DNA from: Acidobacteriota bacterium
GTDB lineage: Bacteria; Acidobacteriota; Terriglobia; Terriglobales; Acidobacteriaceae
DNA length: 57,215 nt
Direction of reading: 5' to 3'
NCBI GenBank assembly: GCA_013289875.1
Contig: JABCZC010000032.1
Location: 1-57,215 of the forward strand
Shown here: positions 37,272-45,444 of the stretch, in pieces
Position numbering within the stretch: position 1 is the stretch's first letter
How the letters are laid out: each line of letters begins with the position of its first letter
Position numbers and translations under genes: made by a program
Notes under the pieces: model-generated
The model's input: the letters and a program-made list of their open reading frames with translations, nothing else
Told to the model about the DNA's origin: nothing
The model's database searches: none

Positions 37272-37300
37272 GTGCCCCGGGGGCACGGCTACCCGGGTAG
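37272..37300. terminator. two adjacent GC palindromes after phosphoketolase
   Basis: GTGCCCC-G-GGGGCAC (37272-37286) and CTACCCGGGTAG (37289-37300) stand side by side 18 bases after the stop. They would form strong RNA hairpins but lack a T-tract. They may give mRNA 3'-end protection or weak termination. Confidence 0.4.
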
Positions 37301-37347
37301 TAGTCTCACTGACGAATCAGCGCTGACATTGGTGCTATAACTCCACT

Positions 37348-38394
37348 ATGAGTTTGCCGGTCCTGAGCTCTGCCCCCGACTCCGCCACGGTCACCCGCCG
37401 ACGCTTCCTGCGGCAGAGCTTCGCCTTCAGTGCGCTGGCCGCGCTTGGATCCGTGCCCGGTCTGGCTAGCGCATTTCCTTCCGACCCTTCCGCGGTCGAA
37501 ATCCTCATGCTCGGCGACTGGGGATACGAGGACTTCGCTGCCCAGACCGTCGTGGCGCGCGCCATGCGCGCGTATGCGCAACAGCACTCCCTTCGCTCAC
37601 AGGCACTGCTGCTGCTCGGGGACAACTGGTACGGCCCACTTGAAGGCGGCGTGCACTCCGCGCGCTGGCAGACGCAGTTCGAAGAGATGTATCCGCCGAG
37701 CGATTTCGTTTGCCCCGCCTATGCCATCCTCGGCAATCACGACTACCAGATGTTTCCCGAGAGCAAGGTCGACGCCGAGCTCGAATATGCGCGCATCGGA
37801 CGCACCAGCGCCGGCCCAACCCGCTGGACCATGCCCGCGCGCTGGTATCGTTTCGAGTTTCCCGCTCAGAATCCGCTGATCACGTTTCTTGCTCTGGACA
37901 GCAATGTACCGCACAAGGAAAAGCTGTTTCGGGGCCGTGACTTTACTCTTACAGAGCAGCAGCATGCCGAGCAGATCGCCTGGCTGGAAACCGAACTGAA
38001 GCGTTCGCGCGCCACGCCGCACCTGATCGCGATGGGCCATCACGCGGTTTACTCCGACGGATTGCACGGCGACCATGCGAGGCTGATCCGCGATTGGGAC
38101 CCGCTCTTCCGCAAATACAATGTCCCGCTCTATCTCGCGGGACACGATCACGATCTGCAGCATCTCGAGTTCGCTGGGCATCCAACCAGCTTCTTTCTCT
38201 CCGGCGGAGGCGGCGCCGATCTGTACCCTATCCTGCTCGATCCCTCTCAGCGCGGCCCCTACGCCCAGAAGGTCTACGGCTTCAGCCATCTTTCCGCAAC
38301 ACCGAAACAGCTCACCCTCCGCCATCTGGATGAAAACGGCCGGACCCTGCATGCGTTTTCGAAGAGCGTGGATGGAAAGGTATCGATTCTGTAG
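37348..38394 (+). CDS. Tat-exported metallophosphoesterase (purple acid phosphatase-like)
   Basis: Probably a periplasmic phosphomonoesterase. The 348-residue product starts with a twin-arginine signal (TRRRFLRQSFAF then a hydrophobic stretch, cut near ASA). The calcineurin-like core has the metal-binding series GDWG (about 56-59), LLGDNWY (about 91-97), LGNHDY (about 129-134), MGHHAVY (about 230) and GHDHDLQHLEF (about 265). The order and the DNWY/GHDHDLQ forms resemble tartrate-resistant acid phosphatases. A -10-like TATAAC lies shortly before the ATG, so it may have its own promoter. It converges on the Fpg gene with a 26-base gap. Confidence 0.88.
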   Translation: MSLPVLSSAPDSATVTRRRFLRQSFAFSALAALGSVPGLASAFPSDPSAVEILMLGDWGYEDFAAQTVVARAMRAYAQQHSLRSQALLLLGDNWYGPLEGGVHSARWQTQFEEMYPPSDFVCPAYAILGNHDYQMFPESKVDAELEYARIGRTSAGPTRWTMPARWYRFEFPAQNPLITFLALDSNVPHKEKLFRGRDFTLTEQQHAEQIAWLETELKRSRATPHLIAMGHHAVYSDGLHGDHARLIRDWDPLFRKYNVPLYLAGHDHDLQHLEFAGHPTSFFLSGGGGADLYPILLDPSQRGPYAQKVYGFSHLSATPKQLTLRHLDENGRTLHAFSKSVDGKVSIL

Positions 38395-38420
38395 CCGACG
38401 AGAAACATGGAGACAGGTTT

Positions 38421-39320
38421 CTACCGCCGCGTAAGAGCCTCGAGCTCGTCGAGCGTGCGCGGCCAGTCCGATCCCAGCAGTCGAGACAGGCTCCGGTCCG
38501 CGAGGACCTTGCCGCACGTCTGGCATCGCGCGCAGTAGTTGGTTTCGTTGTCAGCGTAGCGGATGCGCAGAATCTTCTCGCCGCATCTCGGGCATGGCTG
38601 GCCATAGCGCCCATGAACCGCCATATCCTTGCGGAAAGCGGTGACCTTTTCCGGAAAACCCGCATCCGCCTCAGCGTGCAGGCGGTCGATCCAGAGTGTG
38701 AGCGTGTCGCGCGTCGCGGCGAACAGCCGTTCCCACTCACGTTGATCGAGTTTGCGAGTGAGCGTGATGGGAGAAAGCTGCGCCGCATGCAGAATCTCAT
38801 CCGAATAGGCGTTGCCGATGCCACTCACCACCCGCGGATCGGTGAGGGCTCTCTTGAGCGAGCGATTCTCGCTCGTGAGGGCGGCCCGAAAGGAATCGAG
38901 ATCGCTTGAGAAGACATCGATCCCGCCCGGATCCATCGCCCGCAGACCCTCCTCGCCGGCGATCACGTGCAGCGACGCCCTTCGCTTCGAGCCGGCCTCG
39001 GTAAGTACGAGAGAGCCATCGGGAAAGTCGAAGGCTGCCAGGCTCTGACGGCCCGCCAGCTTTGCTGCCGGTGGACGCCAGTGCAGCCGTCCGGCAATCA
39101 TCAGGTGCAGCACCAGCCAGAGATCGCCTTCGACTTCAATCGCGATGCGCTTGCCGATGCGCCGCAGTTCCCGAACTATGCGGCCTTCGACACTAGCAAG
39201 CGGAGGCTGCGCCGTTCTCAGTAAAAAGGCGCTCGCCAGCCGGACCCGCTCCAGCGACTTGCCAACGATGCGCGGCTCAAGCGCGCTCAGATAGGCGGCA
39301 ATGTCCGGCAGCTCCGGCAT
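38421..39320 (-). CDS. Fpg/Nei-family DNA glycosylase (MutM-like)
   Basis: Excises oxidised bases and nicks the abasic site. The 299-residue product begins MPELPD, so after Met removal Pro is the catalytic nucleophile and Glu the proton donor. It has the H2TH region (GIGNAYSDEILHAA) and a C-terminal zinc finger with CPRCG and CARCQTCG. The open frame continues 37 codons upstream into a MITE, but the catalytic N-terminus fixes the start at 39320. A close AGAGG is the only ribosome site. Only 14 native bases separate the ATG from the MITE target duplication, so its original promoter has been pushed at least 226 bases away. Exact substrate (8-oxoG or others) is not certain. Confidence 0.92.
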   Translation of the reverse strand: MPELPDIAAYLSALEPRIVGKSLERVRLASAFLLRTAQPPLASVEGRIVRELRRIGKRIAIEVEGDLWLVLHLMIAGRLHWRPPAAKLAGRQSLAAFDFPDGSLVLTEAGSKRRASLHVIAGEEGLRAMDPGGIDVFSSDLDSFRAALTSENRSLKRALTDPRVVSGIGNAYSDEILHAAQLSPITLTRKLDQREWERLFAATRDTLTLWIDRLHAEADAGFPEKVTAFRKDMAVHGRYGQPCPRCGEKILRIRYADNETNYCARCQTCGKVLADRSLSRLLGSDWPRTLDELEALTRR

Positions 39321-39342
39321 GCCTCTAACATATAAGAATTTG

Positions 39343-39366
39343 GGTAGTGGGTCAGTTTGAAATTGG
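39343..39366 (+). repeat. left terminal inverted repeat of the MITE
   Basis: A 24-base arm, perfectly complementary to 39537-39560. Pairing stops at the next inner base on both sides. Confidence 0.9.
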
Positions 39367-39536
39367 GGGCTGATACCCGTTGTCGGATTGGCTACACCGG
39401 AATCAAACGCACTTACCGACTCGCTCGACACTACCCGGTTTGTGTACGGGAGGGCCCAGCCCCCGGCGGCCCCACATAGATGCTACTTCTTTTTGTAAGT
39501 ACCGCGCTTCGTCGCAACTGGTTCGGGCAACCCTCG

Positions 39537-39560
39537 CCAATTTCAAACTGACCCACTACC
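39537..39560 (-). repeat. right terminal inverted repeat of the MITE
   Basis: A 24-base arm, perfectly complementary to 39343-39366, abutting the second AGAATTTG copy. Confidence 0.9.
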
Positions 39561-39645
39561 AGAATTTGTCATCCTGACCGGACACACAGGACGAACAAAA
39601 ACTGGCCGACAATTTCGCCCAAACACCTATAATGGAAGTAGAGGC

Positions 39646-39675
39646 AAAAAAGGCCCGGCTGTTATCAGTCGGGCC
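39646..39675 (-). terminator. rho-independent terminator, minus strand
   Basis: The arms GGCCCGGCTG (39652-39661) and CAGTCGGGCC (39666-39675) pair with one mismatch around the loop TTAT. On the minus strand the hairpin is followed directly by TTTTTT (complement of 39646-39651). It is well placed to end the M14 peptidase transcript, about 175 bases past its stop. A TATAAT at 39629-39634 on the plus strand could be a -10 for a short transcript through it, but no -35 is convincing. Confidence 0.75.
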
Positions 39676-39709
39676 GTTTCGTCTCTTTGATTGTCTGCTA
39701 GTAAGTCGT

Positions 39710-39793
39710 TTAGAATGAATCGGTACCAGGCTTGCACCTTAGAATGAATCGGTTACACTCCATAGCGCTGAAACCTGTTTAGAATCAATCGGT
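39710..39793. repeat. three direct repeats TTAGAATGAATCGGT
   Basis: Copies lie at 39710-39724 and 39739-39753 (identical) and 39779-39793 (one change, G to C). They sit between the M14 peptidase stop and its terminator. Steps are 29 and 40 bases, too irregular for CRISPR. Function is unknown. The rest of the 530-base gene-free stretch 39321-39850 is the MITE and the terminator. Confidence 0.7.
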
Positions 39794-39850
39794 TTCAAAT
39801 TCGCCTGAGGGTTGGGGGAGGGGTACCCCCCCTGACTTCCCAAAACGGAA

Positions 39851-42841
39851 CTACTTCGCCAGCCTCGCCAACCGGTCATAGTTGAGAATGGCATTGAAGA
39901 CCAGCGCATAGCTGCCCAGCGTCTCGCCGCGATACACCGGATTGTTGGCGAAGAGCAGCACGTTGCCCTCGCCGAGGTGAGCGTCGACGACGACGGGTTT
40001 CTCCTCGATTGCCGAGCCGCCGTCCAGCAGGCCGGAAAGCAGGAGCTGCTTGCCGGTGTTGAAGCGCAGGATGACCTGCGGCCGGTACTGCTCTGGGATG
40101 AGATAAACGTTATTCCGCGCCTCCTCCTCATTCAGCCGAGTCGGCTCCCACGGCTTGGGCGAAGGCAGCTCCGGTGCCTTGGCGTAAGGCCGATCCTCGG
40201 GAATGTCCTCGTCCCCCGGCCCCCCGCGCCCGGTAGGCCGCTTGAAATCTTTCTCCGTGGGAATATGCCGGTTGACAGTGATATCAGAGACCGTGAACGC
40301 CATCCCATCCGCGCTGTATACGGGGAGATCCGTGCCGTACCCGTTGGCCACCGGACTCGACTTATCCACAAAAACCGCTGCCAGAACGCTACCCACAACG
40401 CGAACGTTGCCGCGTGGCGCTATGAAAACTCCCGGCGCAAGCCCCATCTCGATGGCAAACTGCGCTGTGTCTTCCGAGGTGATGAAGAGGCCGCCCTTGC
40501 TGACGAAGTCCTTCAGGTGATCGACCCCGGCGAACGTTAGCCCCGGCCGCATATCAGGAGTGGAGTCAACCCGCCCAAGGTTCGGCGTGAGATCGGTCTT
40601 TTCCCACGGCAAAGGATTGCCCCACATCGGCATGCCGTTGATGACCTGTTGCATGGAAACGCGTCCCACAGGAGCGAAGATGATCACGTCATACTTCGAC
40701 CGCAGGTCGGCGGTCTGGCCGACGGTCTGCGTGCTGATGTAGTCGTAGGGGACGTGCGCCTTGTCGAAGGCCAGCCGCCACCACCCTTCGGTCTGCGTGC
40801 CCAGCCACGTATGCATGAAGGCGATGCGCGGCAACTGCGCTGCGTGAGTGTGCGCAGAAGGTAGGGCGGCGATAGAGACAGCGTTCAGTCCCGCGTACGC
40901 AATCGCAGACTTGAGTTTCGTAGCGTCCGCATTCTGGATAAGCAGCGAACCGGCTTCGAAGTGGTGGCCCGCCGCATCGAACGGCTGGTCGGCCACCGAG
41001 ACGGTCGCATCCTTGAGCGTGTAGCGCAGGCCGAGGAGAGAAACCTCTGACGAGTTGTTGACGGCATAGACGCCAGCGTTCCCGGCAATCTTGCCGAAGT
41101 CAGCGGAGGGATCGGCGACCGGCTCCATCTTCACCTTGAGGATGGCCGGGTCGGTCACGCGAACCGTCTTGACGTGGAAGAGATCGCCGAAAGACCAGCC
41201 GGTGTCGTCATAGGGATGCTTCTGCGGGTCGTCGGGAGCCCAGTACTGCCGGTCGAGCAGCGCATCGGCGATCCGGGAGTAGGGCTGATCCATGCGAATG
41301 ACATAGCTGCCGACGGGGAAGGTTTCAGGCTTCGGCGCTTCAGATTTTTCTGACTTGTCCTTATCGGCTTTGTCTTTGTCCGCAGTTTTCTCCGGCTTCG
41401 CGGGCGGAGTGAAAGTGAATGGCTCTCCAAGACGGCTGATCTCGACATGCTGCAGTGCGAGCGTGTGCAGCAGCTCAGCCTGTCGGCTCGATGAGGGTTC
41501 GCTGAGCACGTAGGCCGCTGGCCCGGCACTTTGTGGCTTCAGCACGGAGCGCTTGCTCTTGGTGTAGTAGTTTTCAAGAAATTGCTGAGCATTTTGCGCG
41601 AAGAAGGAAATGGTCGAGAGCAGCGCCGTCTGCTCGTAGTTATTGTTATTGCGTTGCGACCAACTCACGACAGGCAGCGGCGGATTCGGCTTGTACCAGG
41701 TGCGCGCGTATTCCTCCGGATCGAGGATGCGTTTCTCGGTGTCCGCGCCGCCATTGCCGAATGTCTCATAGAGGCGGCTGATGCCGTTGTGCATCGCGGC
41801 CAGGAACATGAGGTAGCCCGGACTCCAGGTGTCGAAGTCCCCATGCGTGAAGACGCCGGGCATGCCGAAGGCGGTCATCTGCTCGATGTTGTTCCATCCG
41901 AGCATCTGCCACTCACCGTTGAGCAGCGGATCGACCCAGGCGTTGTACGGTCCGTCGCCTACGGTGTTGTCGTAGAGGAAGGGCACGGACTCGTGCAGAT
42001 CGTGCAGGACCTGTGCGTGGAACTTGAGGTTGGTATCGAGCACATTGCGCGTGAGGTCGAGCGTCATGCCCATCGCATCGCGGTTGTTGTCGTGTGCGAC
42101 GTAGTGTCCCCAGTACGCAAGACGTGGCCACTGCTGGCCTGGGTGGGCAAGGTGCCATTTGTAGATGTCCACCATGCGATCGCGGCCATCTACCTCGACG
42201 ACCGGCGTGATGAGCACCACCATGTGCGAGCGGATGTACTGGATGTAGGGTGAGTCATCGACTGCGAGGCGATAGGCGAGCTCCATCAGGGCCGTGGGAG
42301 CGCCCGTCTCAGGCGAATGGATGGTACCGGTGATGTAGTAAATGGGGAACGAAGCCTTCACGAGAGCGTCGGCCTGGATATCGTCCATGTTGATAGTTCT
42401 CGGATCGGCCAGTTTGGCGAGGCGGGCATCATTCTCCGGCATCTTCGCCAGCAGCGACTCGTCGGCAATGGCGGCGGCGATCATCTCGCGGCCTTCTTCG
42501 GTGTGGCCGATGGAGAAGACCTTCACACGCGGCGTGCTCTTCTCAAGCAGGCGGAAGTATTTGTACACGTCTTCGGCGTAAGGCAGAATGCCGGGAGCTC
42601 CCGACACATCGCCGAGCACCTTGGCCGGAGTGGGAACGGTCTTCGAAGCGGGCAGATAGTCGGTTAGCGGAGAATTGAAGTAGGACTCAGTTGTGTACTG
42701 CTTGATGTGCTGCGTGTAGGACTCGTCGATGGGCTGCTTCGGATCTCGCGCAAAAGCCGAGCCGATGGTGGTCTGTGCGAAGAGGGTGCCGGTCGAGACA
42801 ACAAGAGCGAGGACAACCAGCAGACTGCGGAGTCGATACAT
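39851..42841 (-). CDS. secreted M14-family metallopeptidase with C-terminal amidotransferase-like domain
   Basis: Large exported (996-residue) zinc carboxypeptidase-like protein. A signal peptide (about 1-23, ending LFA) precedes the M14 domain, with zinc ligands in GTIHSPETG (HxxE form) and a later His in LHDLHESVPF. A charged Lys/Asp/Glu linker (DKDKADKDKSEKSEAPKPE) splits the protein. The C-terminal half includes a class I amidotransferase-like fold (KYDVIIFAPVGR, HLKDFVSKGGLFITSEDTAQFAIEMG), as in other secreted M14 proteins of this kind. I start at ATG 42841, with AAGGA eight bases upstream; ATG 42850 is open too. The substrate is unknown; scavenging of peptides is likely. A strong terminator follows. 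Confidence 0.88.
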   Translation of the reverse strand: MYRLRSLLVVLALVVSTGTLFAQTTIGSAFARDPKQPIDESYTQHIKQYTTESYFNSPLTDYLPASKTVPTPAKVLGDVSGAPGILPYAEDVYKYFRLLEKSTPRVKVFSIGHTEEGREMIAAAIADESLLAKMPENDARLAKLADPRTINMDDIQADALVKASFPIYYITGTIHSPETGAPTALMELAYRLAVDDSPYIQYIRSHMVVLITPVVEVDGRDRMVDIYKWHLAHPGQQWPRLAYWGHYVAHDNNRDAMGMTLDLTRNVLDTNLKFHAQVLHDLHESVPFLYDNTVGDGPYNAWVDPLLNGEWQMLGWNNIEQMTAFGMPGVFTHGDFDTWSPGYLMFLAAMHNGISRLYETFGNGGADTEKRILDPEEYARTWYKPNPPLPVVSWSQRNNNNYEQTALLSTISFFAQNAQQFLENYYTKSKRSVLKPQSAGPAAYVLSEPSSSRQAELLHTLALQHVEISRLGEPFTFTPPAKPEKTADKDKADKDKSEKSEAPKPETFPVGSYVIRMDQPYSRIADALLDRQYWAPDDPQKHPYDDTGWSFGDLFHVKTVRVTDPAILKVKMEPVADPSADFGKIAGNAGVYAVNNSSEVSLLGLRYTLKDATVSVADQPFDAAGHHFEAGSLLIQNADATKLKSAIAYAGLNAVSIAALPSAHTHAAQLPRIAFMHTWLGTQTEGWWRLAFDKAHVPYDYISTQTVGQTADLRSKYDVIIFAPVGRVSMQQVINGMPMWGNPLPWEKTDLTPNLGRVDSTPDMRPGLTFAGVDHLKDFVSKGGLFITSEDTAQFAIEMGLAPGVFIAPRGNVRVVGSVLAAVFVDKSSPVANGYGTDLPVYSADGMAFTVSDITVNRHIPTEKDFKRPTGRGGPGDEDIPEDRPYAKAPELPSPKPWEPTRLNEEEARNNVYLIPEQYRPQVILRFNTGKQLLLSGLLDGGSAIEEKPVVVDAHLGEGNVLLFANNPVYRGETLGSYALVFNAILNYDRLARLAK

Positions 42842-42920
42842 CACAAGCATCCTTAAGTTATGGAATTCGTGGGTGAAATCAATGATGAGGAAGGATATCA
42901 GAGAGATTTAGCGGCCAGCC

Positions 42921-44483
42921 TCACTCCCACTCAATCGTGCCCGGCGGCTTCGAGGTGATGTCGTAGACGACGCGGTTGATGCCGCGCACCTCGTTGACGA
43001 TGCGGCTGGAGATGGTCTTCAGCACGTCGTAGGGCAGCGGCACCCAGTCGGCGGTCATCCCGTCTTCGGAGTGAACAGCTCGGATGGCGCAGGTGTAGGC
43101 GTAGGTTCGCTGATCTCCCATCACGCCCACGCTCTTGACCGGAAGCAGCACGGCGAACGATTGCCAGATCTGCTGGTAGAGCCCGGCATTCTTGATTTCC
43201 GTGACGACGATGTCGTCGGCCTCCTGCAGCAGGGCAACGCGCGCGGGCGTTATCTCGCCGAGGATGCGCACGGCGAGCCCAGGGCCGGGGAAAGGCTGGC
43301 GCTGGAGTATATCTTCCGGCATTTTGAGATCGCGGCCAATGCGGCGGACCTCGTCTTTGAACAAGTCACGCAGCGGTTCAATGAGCTTGAGCTTCATGGT
43401 CTCCGGCAGGCCGCCTACGTTGTGATGGCTCTTGATCGTTTGCGACGGGCCTTTAACGGATAAGGACTCGATGACATCGGGATAAAGCGTGCCTTGTACC
43501 AGCCAGGCCACCTCCGGATTGGCGCCGCCGAGTTGCTGCAGGATGCGATGAGCCTCGTCATCGAAGACTGCGATGAACTCGTTGCCGATGATCTTGCGTT
43601 TGGTCTCAGGATCAGTGACTCCAGCGAGTTTGGCCAGGAAGCGCGCGCTGGCATCGACGGCCACCAGGTTGAGGCCGAGTTTTTCGCGAAGATTCTCCTG
43701 CACCTTGAAGAACTCGTTTTTGCGCAGAACTCCGTTGTCGACAAAGACGCAGGTCAGCCGCTCGCCAATCGCACGGTGAACAAGGACAGCGGCGACTGAC
43801 GAGTCGACTCCGCCCGAGAGTGCGCAAATGGCGTGCCCATCGCCAACTTTTTCGCGGATCAAAGCAATGGTGGACTGGATAAAGTGCTCGGGCGTCCAGT
43901 CAGGCGTGGCTTTGCAGATGTTGAAGAGAAAGTTCCGCAGCAGAGCCGTGCCCTGCTTGGTGTGATGAACTTCGGGGTGAAACTGGACGGCCCAGATGCG
44001 GCGCTCGGGATCGGCAATGCCGGCGACGGCGTTCGAGGTCTTCGCGGTCAGATGAAAGCCGGGTGGCAGTTCGACGGCTTCGTCGCCGTGCGACATCCAG
44101 GCGCTCAGTTGGGACGGAAGGTCGGCGAAGAGCGCATTTTGAGAATCAACAACCGAAACCTCAGCATGGCCGTACTCGCGCTTGTCTGCCGGGCGGACTT
44201 TGCCACCGAGATGATGCGTGATGAACTGCAGGCCGTAGCAGATGCCAAGCACAGGCACGCCGAGCGCGAGAATGGCAGGGTCGGCATCCGGCGCGTCGGC
44301 ATCGTAAACCGAGCAGGGTCCTCCGGAGAGGATGATGCCGATGGGATTCTGTGCGCGAATCTCTTCAAGTGGAGCGGTGCAGGGCAGAACGACGGAAAAA
44401 ACGTTCTGCTCGCGGATGCGGCGGGCGATAAGTTGTGTGTATTGGGCGCCGAAGTCGAGGATGACAATCGAGGATGTGTCCAC
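42921..44483 (-). CDS. guaA: GMP synthase (glutamine-hydrolysing)
   Basis: Makes GMP from XMP, ATP and glutamine. The 520-residue product has a class I amidotransferase domain (catalytic Cys in LGICYGLQF, His/Glu in FHPEVHH), then an ATP pyrophosphatase domain (P-loop [12 protein letters not shown]), then the dimerisation domain ending PPGTIEWE. The open frame reaches back to 44603, but the family starts at [15 protein letters not shown], so I take GTG at 44483. No clear Shine-Dalgarno sequence precedes it, and reinitiation after the upstream membrane protein (25-base gap) is plausible. It is the third gene of the leuS-membrane protein-guaA unit. Confidence 0.97.
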   Translation of the reverse strand: MDTSSIVILDFGAQYTQLIARRIREQNVFSVVLPCTAPLEEIRAQNPIGIILSGGPCSVYDADAPDADPAILALGVPVLGICYGLQFITHHLGGKVRPADKREYGHAEVSVVDSQNALFADLPSQLSAWMSHGDEAVELPPGFHLTAKTSNAVAGIADPERRIWAVQFHPEVHHTKQGTALLRNFLFNICKATPDWTPEHFIQSTIALIREKVGDGHAICALSGGVDSSVAAVLVHRAIGERLTCVFVDNGVLRKNEFFKVQENLREKLGLNLVAVDASARFLAKLAGVTDPETKRKIIGNEFIAVFDDEAHRILQQLGGANPEVAWLVQGTLYPDVIESLSVKGPSQTIKSHHNVGGLPETMKLKLIEPLRDLFKDEVRRIGRDLKMPEDILQRQPFPGPGLAVRILGEITPARVALLQEADDIVVTEIKNAGLYQQIWQSFAVLLPVKSVGVMGDQRTYAYTCAIRAVHSEDGMTADWVPLPYDVLKTISSRIVNEVRGINRVVYDITSKPPGTIEWE

Positions 44484-44508
44484 TTGACAGTTTACTTGAC
44501 GGATAGGA

Positions 44509-45441
44509 TTATGCGCCGAAGGCGCGTGTGCCCTGGACGGCAAGTCCCCGCCAGAACTGAATAAATGCCACCAGCCTTGCCACCTGAAAGAAATCCGATG
44601 CAATCAGGTAGAGCACGCTGACGACAACCAACCATGCATAAAGCGGCGGGCCCTCCATGTTCGAGGCGAAGGGCAGCGGAATGGCCGAGAAAACCATCGC
44701 CAGTACGATCAGCGCAAGCTTGATGATGCCCAGGATGAGATTGACTTCAACCAGCTTGCCTCTGAGGGGGCCGAGGTTCAGGCTGCGTAGAAGGCTGGAT
44801 CCCACGCTGCGATTTTCCAGTAGAACTAGCAGTGGCGCAATGGAGAAGACCCAGCTGACGAGAGCCCACAAAGTGAAAATTCCCAGTGAGAGGCAGATCA
44901 CGAGTGCGCAGTACGCGACGAGATTGGGCTCGTCTCCGGAGAGCGCATAATTCGCCGACCATTGAATCGCCGCGAACCAGACAGCAAAGCTGCCGCCGAG
45001 AAAGAGGATGCGCAGCAGTTGTAGAAGAATGAGCGTAAACGGGCGGCGAGGCAGCGAGGGATCGTAGCGGCGGAGGACCGTGTTCCGCCCGACGCCCGAG
45101 GCCACCGCCCATGCGAGCACAGCAACCGGAAGTAGCCACAGAGCAGTGCGAATGATCGGCGGCGCGACGATGGCATAGATGCTCGAGGCGATTTCGGCGG
45201 CGCGGCTCGGATCGACAATCGAGAACTGATCGATGCCCGTGGCGGCGAGCTGGCTCGACACGGCAGCGTAGAGTTGAAGGCCTTCGTAAACAAGCAGCGT
45301 GAGCAGCGGCAAACCGAGGATCCAGCGCCACAGCAGCTCAAGTGCGAGCAGGGAAGGCTGCGACCAGCACTCGCTCAGGACATGAACGAAGGATTGCGTA
45401 CCCCTAACCGTCCTGGCACTGTCCGTTTTGTCCACAGCCAT
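44509..45441 (-). CDS. polytopic membrane protein of unknown function
   Basis: I do not recognise this 310-residue protein. It has about six hydrophobic segments: about residues 38-58 ([23 protein letters not shown]), 88-112, 133-155, 175-210, 238-262 and 268-290. Short basic loops separate them, and it ends [16 protein letters not shown]. The pattern recalls DUF4013-type or glycerophosphoryl-diester membrane domains, but I see no decisive motif. It lies 3 bases after leuS and 25 bases before guaA, so all three are surely co-transcribed. Confidence 0.75.
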   Translation of the reverse strand: MAVDKTDSARTVRGTQSFVHVLSECWSQPSLLALELLWRWILGLPLLTLLVYEGLQLYAAVSSQLAATGIDQFSIVDPSRAAEIASSIYAIVAPPIIRTALWLLPVAVLAWAVASGVGRNTVLRRYDPSLPRRPFTLILLQLLRILFLGGSFAVWFAAIQWSANYALSGDEPNLVAYCALVICLSLGIFTLWALVSWVFSIAPLLVLLENRSVGSSLLRSLNLGPLRGKLVEVNLILGIIKLALIVLAMVFSAIPLPFASNMEGPPLYAWLVVVSVLYLIASDFFQVARLVAFIQFWRGLAVQGTRAFGA

Positions 45442-45444
45442 CCG

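Larger units (their letters stand above)
39335..39568. mobile_element. 218-bp MITE with 24-bp TIRs and 8-bp target duplication
   Basis: The element spans 39343-39560. Its ends are a perfect 24-bp inverted repeat (39343-39366 and 39537-39560, outer end GGTAGTGGGTCAG). Identical AGAATTTG copies flank it directly at 39335-39342 and 39561-39568. There is no transposase frame inside. An 8-bp duplication is made by several IS families (for example ISL3, IS66, IS1595, some IS256); I cannot name the parent. A perfect TIR and duplication imply a recent insertion. Confidence 0.9.

Noticed and set aside
39321..39431. N-terminal extension of the DNA glycosylase by 37 residues
   Set aside because: The nucleophile Pro must follow the initiator Met, so the extension, which reads through the MITE, cannot be part of the active enzyme.
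39710..39793. CRISPR array
   Set aside because: Only three short (15-bp) repeats with unequal spacers (14 and 25 bases) and no cas genes nearby.
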